Source: Planctomycetota bacterium (lineage in GTDB: Bacteria > Planctomycetota > Phycisphaerae > UBA1845). Taken from it: a stretch of 6,478 bases of DNA. The position numbers and the translations under genes were made by a program. How positions within the stretch are numbered: the stretch's first letter is position 1; every line of letters begins with the position of its first letter. Positions 5,618 through 6,478 of this stretch are shown piece after piece. The stretch is from contig JADFRO010000179.1 of NCBI GenBank assembly GCA_022561255.1, positions 1 to 6,478 of the forward strand, in the 5' to 3' direction. Below the pieces are notes generated by a model that was not told the origin of the DNA, searched no databases, and saw only the letters and a list, made by a program, of their open reading frames with translations.

Positions 5618-5727
5618 GCCAATTAGGCCTTTGGTATGTACTTGCTAAAATAGTAAGGCTTGATATAGCAATTGGGCCATTATACGGTGTTAATCAAGTA
5701 CGTAACCGCCGAGTGCATCCGTACCGG
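5618..5727 (+). other. AT-rich spacer between panB remnant and truncated ilvC
   Basis: Composition changes abruptly: 28 of 80 bases at 5621-5700 are G or C, against 38 of 60 just upstream (5521-5580). It holds a near-repeat (CAATTAGGCC / CAATTGGGCC), an inverted pair TTGCTA / TAGCAA, and a possible weak promoter (TTGCTA, 16 bases, TATAGC; 5642-5669). The tiny frame 'MYLLK' at 5636-5653 has no ribosome site and I do not call it. The ilvC reading frame is open throughout back to 5608, but the encoded residues do not resemble ketol-acid reductoisomerase. Confidence 0.55.
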
Positions 5728-5739
5728 ATGATCGGCGGT
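5705..5739 (+). promoter_or_regulatory. 35-base hairpin upstream of the ilvC ribosome site
   Basis: ACCGCCGA (5705-5712) pairs with TCGGCGGT (5732-5739), and inside it CATCCG (5716-5721) pairs with CGGATG (5725-5730) around TAC. The two stems are separated by a small GTG/A bulge. It ends 11 bases before GGAGG at 5751. No T-run follows, so it is not a canonical terminator. It could be a leader structure for ilvC or the trace of an inserted element. It contains the ATG at 5728, which makes that codon a poor start. Confidence 0.5.
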
Positions 5740-5750
5740 GGAATTATATT

Positions 5751-5755
5751 GGAGG
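5751..5755 (+). promoter_or_regulatory. Shine-Dalgarno GGAGG deciding the ilvC start
   Basis: A perfect GGAGG stands five bases before TTG 5761 in the ilvC frame. The only upstream ATG in this frame, 5728, lies in the arm of a hairpin with no ribosome site, so TTG 5761 is the likelier start of whatever is translated here. Confidence 0.45.
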
Positions 5756-5760
5756 ATTAT

Positions 5761-6478
5761 TTGGACGCAATTCAAATCAATCTGGTTCAGAGCACTTGGA
5801 GCAAGGTGCTCCCCATCTCAGATGCCGTGCGTCAAGCCGACGTCGTGTCGGTCCTCATTCCCGACACACCGCAACCCCAAGTATACCGCGACGAGATCGC
5901 GCCGCATCTTCGCGACGGTGCAGCGCTCCTCTTCGCACACGGCTTCAATATTCAATACGAGCAAATAGCTCCATCGTCCCGTGTCGACGTCATAATGGTG
6001 GCTCCCAAAGCACCTGGATCCCTCATGCGCACGGAATACCAAAACGGCCGTGGCGTCCCGGCGCTGGTGGCAATTTCCCAGAATGCCACCGGCAACGCGT
6101 TAGCCCTGGCGTTGGCGTACGCGGACGCAATCGGTTGCATGCGCGCCGGCGTTCTCGAGACCACGTTCCAGTGGGAAACCGAAACGGATCTCTTCGGTGA
6201 GCAGGCGGTGCTCTGCGGAGGCGTGACCGCACTCATCAAGGCGGGATTCGAAACGCTGGTCGAGGCGGGTTACCCAGCTGAGCTCGCGTACTTCGAATGC
6301 CTGCACGAACTCAAGCTGATCGTCGATTTGATCCAGAGCGGTGGCTTCAGCGGCATGCGCGCCGAAGTCAGTGACACGGCCGAATACGGGGACTACGTGG
6401 CCGGACCACGGGTGGTGAGCGATGCCTCACGCGAAGTCATGAAGGCTCTGCTGGCTGATATCCAATCAGGTGCCTTCG
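5761..6478 (+). CDS. ilvC: Ketol-acid reductoisomerase, N-terminal NADPH motif missing; runs off the window
   Basis: IlvC converts acetolactate or acetohydroxybutyrate to dihydroxy acids in valine, isoleucine and leucine synthesis, with NADPH and Mg. 239 residues are visible. Clear similarity begins at about residue 16 ('VLPISDAVRQADVVSVLIPD') and continues through 'LLFAHGFNI' (His60), 'VIMVAPKAPGSLMRTEY', 'ETETDLFGEQAVLCGG' (metal ligands Asp143 and Glu147), 'ECLHELKLIVDL' (Glu179 and Glu183) and 'NTAEYGDYV'-like 'DTAEYGDYVAGPR'. The family normally has about 50 more N-terminal residues, with 'GYGSQGHA' binding the NADPH pyrophosphate. Here that part is absent in all three forward frames, replaced by AT-rich sequence. 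Without it the enzyme should not bind NADPH properly, so it may be a 5'-truncated pseudogene, though the remaining frame has no stop. The alternative start ATG 5728 adds 'MIGGGIILEDY', which is not the missing motif. Confidence 0.87.
   Translation, partial: MDAIQINLVQSTWSKVLPISDAVRQADVVSVLIPDTPQPQVYRDEIAPHLRDGAALLFAHGFNIQYEQIAPSSRVDVIMVAPKAPGSLMRTEYQNGRGVPALVAISQNATGNALALALAYADAIGCMRAGVLETTFQWETETDLFGEQAVLCGGVTALIKAGFETLVEAGYPAELAYFECLHELKLIVDLIQSGGFSGMRAEVSDTAEYGDYVAGPRVVSDASREVMKALLADIQSGAF

Noticed and set aside
5636..5653. Leader peptide MYLLK with two Leu codons as an attenuator upstream of ilvC
   Set aside because: It has only five codons, no ribosome-binding site, and sits in sequence that appears foreign to ilvC; chance is likelier.
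5705..5739. Integron attC site
   Set aside because: The imperfect palindrome lacks recognisable GTTRRRY/RYYYAAC core sites, and no integrase or cassette organisation is present.
5796..6200. Plus-strand 134-codon frame inside ilvC
   Set aside because: It is an Arg/His-rich shadow of the ilvC frame, which carries clear family motifs.

Overview
The window is about 6.5 kb of moderately GC-rich bacterial DNA (roughly 55-62 % by eye). It carries seven substantially readable protein genes plus remnants, and no rRNA, tRNA, CRISPR array or transposase that I can see. The mix of genes suggests Planctomycetota or a related environmental lineage: an HDOD protein coupled to a response regulator, a TPM/LemA pair preceded by a degenerate nucleotidyltransferase-like protein, and a LysM-YkuD L,D-transpeptidase with a 'PTGEW...GIHGT...SMGCIR' pattern. 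The taxon is an inference from family resemblance only.

Layout. 1-1474 (minus): an HDOD signalling protein whose stop overlaps the start of a response regulator (TAATG). The regulator runs off the left edge just after a coiled coil, where an output domain such as GGDEF would be expected. 1475-1892: a 418-base divergent intergenic region. 1893-4099 (plus): a tightly overlapping three-gene operon encoding a nucleotidyltransferase-like protein with a degraded active site, a secreted/membrane TPM-domain protein with a glycine-rich tail, and a LemA protein that appears to carry an N-terminal zinc ribbon. 4149-4166: a perfect GC-rich palindrome between convergent genes.

4214-4771 (minus) is the most important locus. 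It encodes an AhpD-like peroxidase-related protein whose CxxC motif reads Cys-His-Tyr-UGA. The frame continues without a shift for 103 more codons that keep the family sequence. Eighteen bases after the UGA lies a perfect 6-bp stem with a 6-base GG-containing loop, as expected of a bacterial SECIS element. I read it as a selenoprotein with selenocysteine at the second CxxC position. A conventional gene caller would split or truncate it. Its leader has two mutually exclusive hairpins.

4948-6478 is a mosaic. A minus-strand L,D-transpeptidase with an intact catalytic domain loses its N-terminus at about 5520. It abuts a plus-strand fragment of panB (about 32 codons, ending at the GDSLG motif). 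This is followed by about 110 bases of AT-rich sequence (35 % GC over 5621-5700) and a strong hairpin. Then comes ilvC, which lacks its N-terminal NADPH-binding GxGxxG segment but is otherwise well conserved and open to the window end. The sharp joins suggest a rearrangement scar or an assembly chimera. PanB and IlvC are metabolically linked through 2-oxoisovalerate, but neither copy here looks complete.
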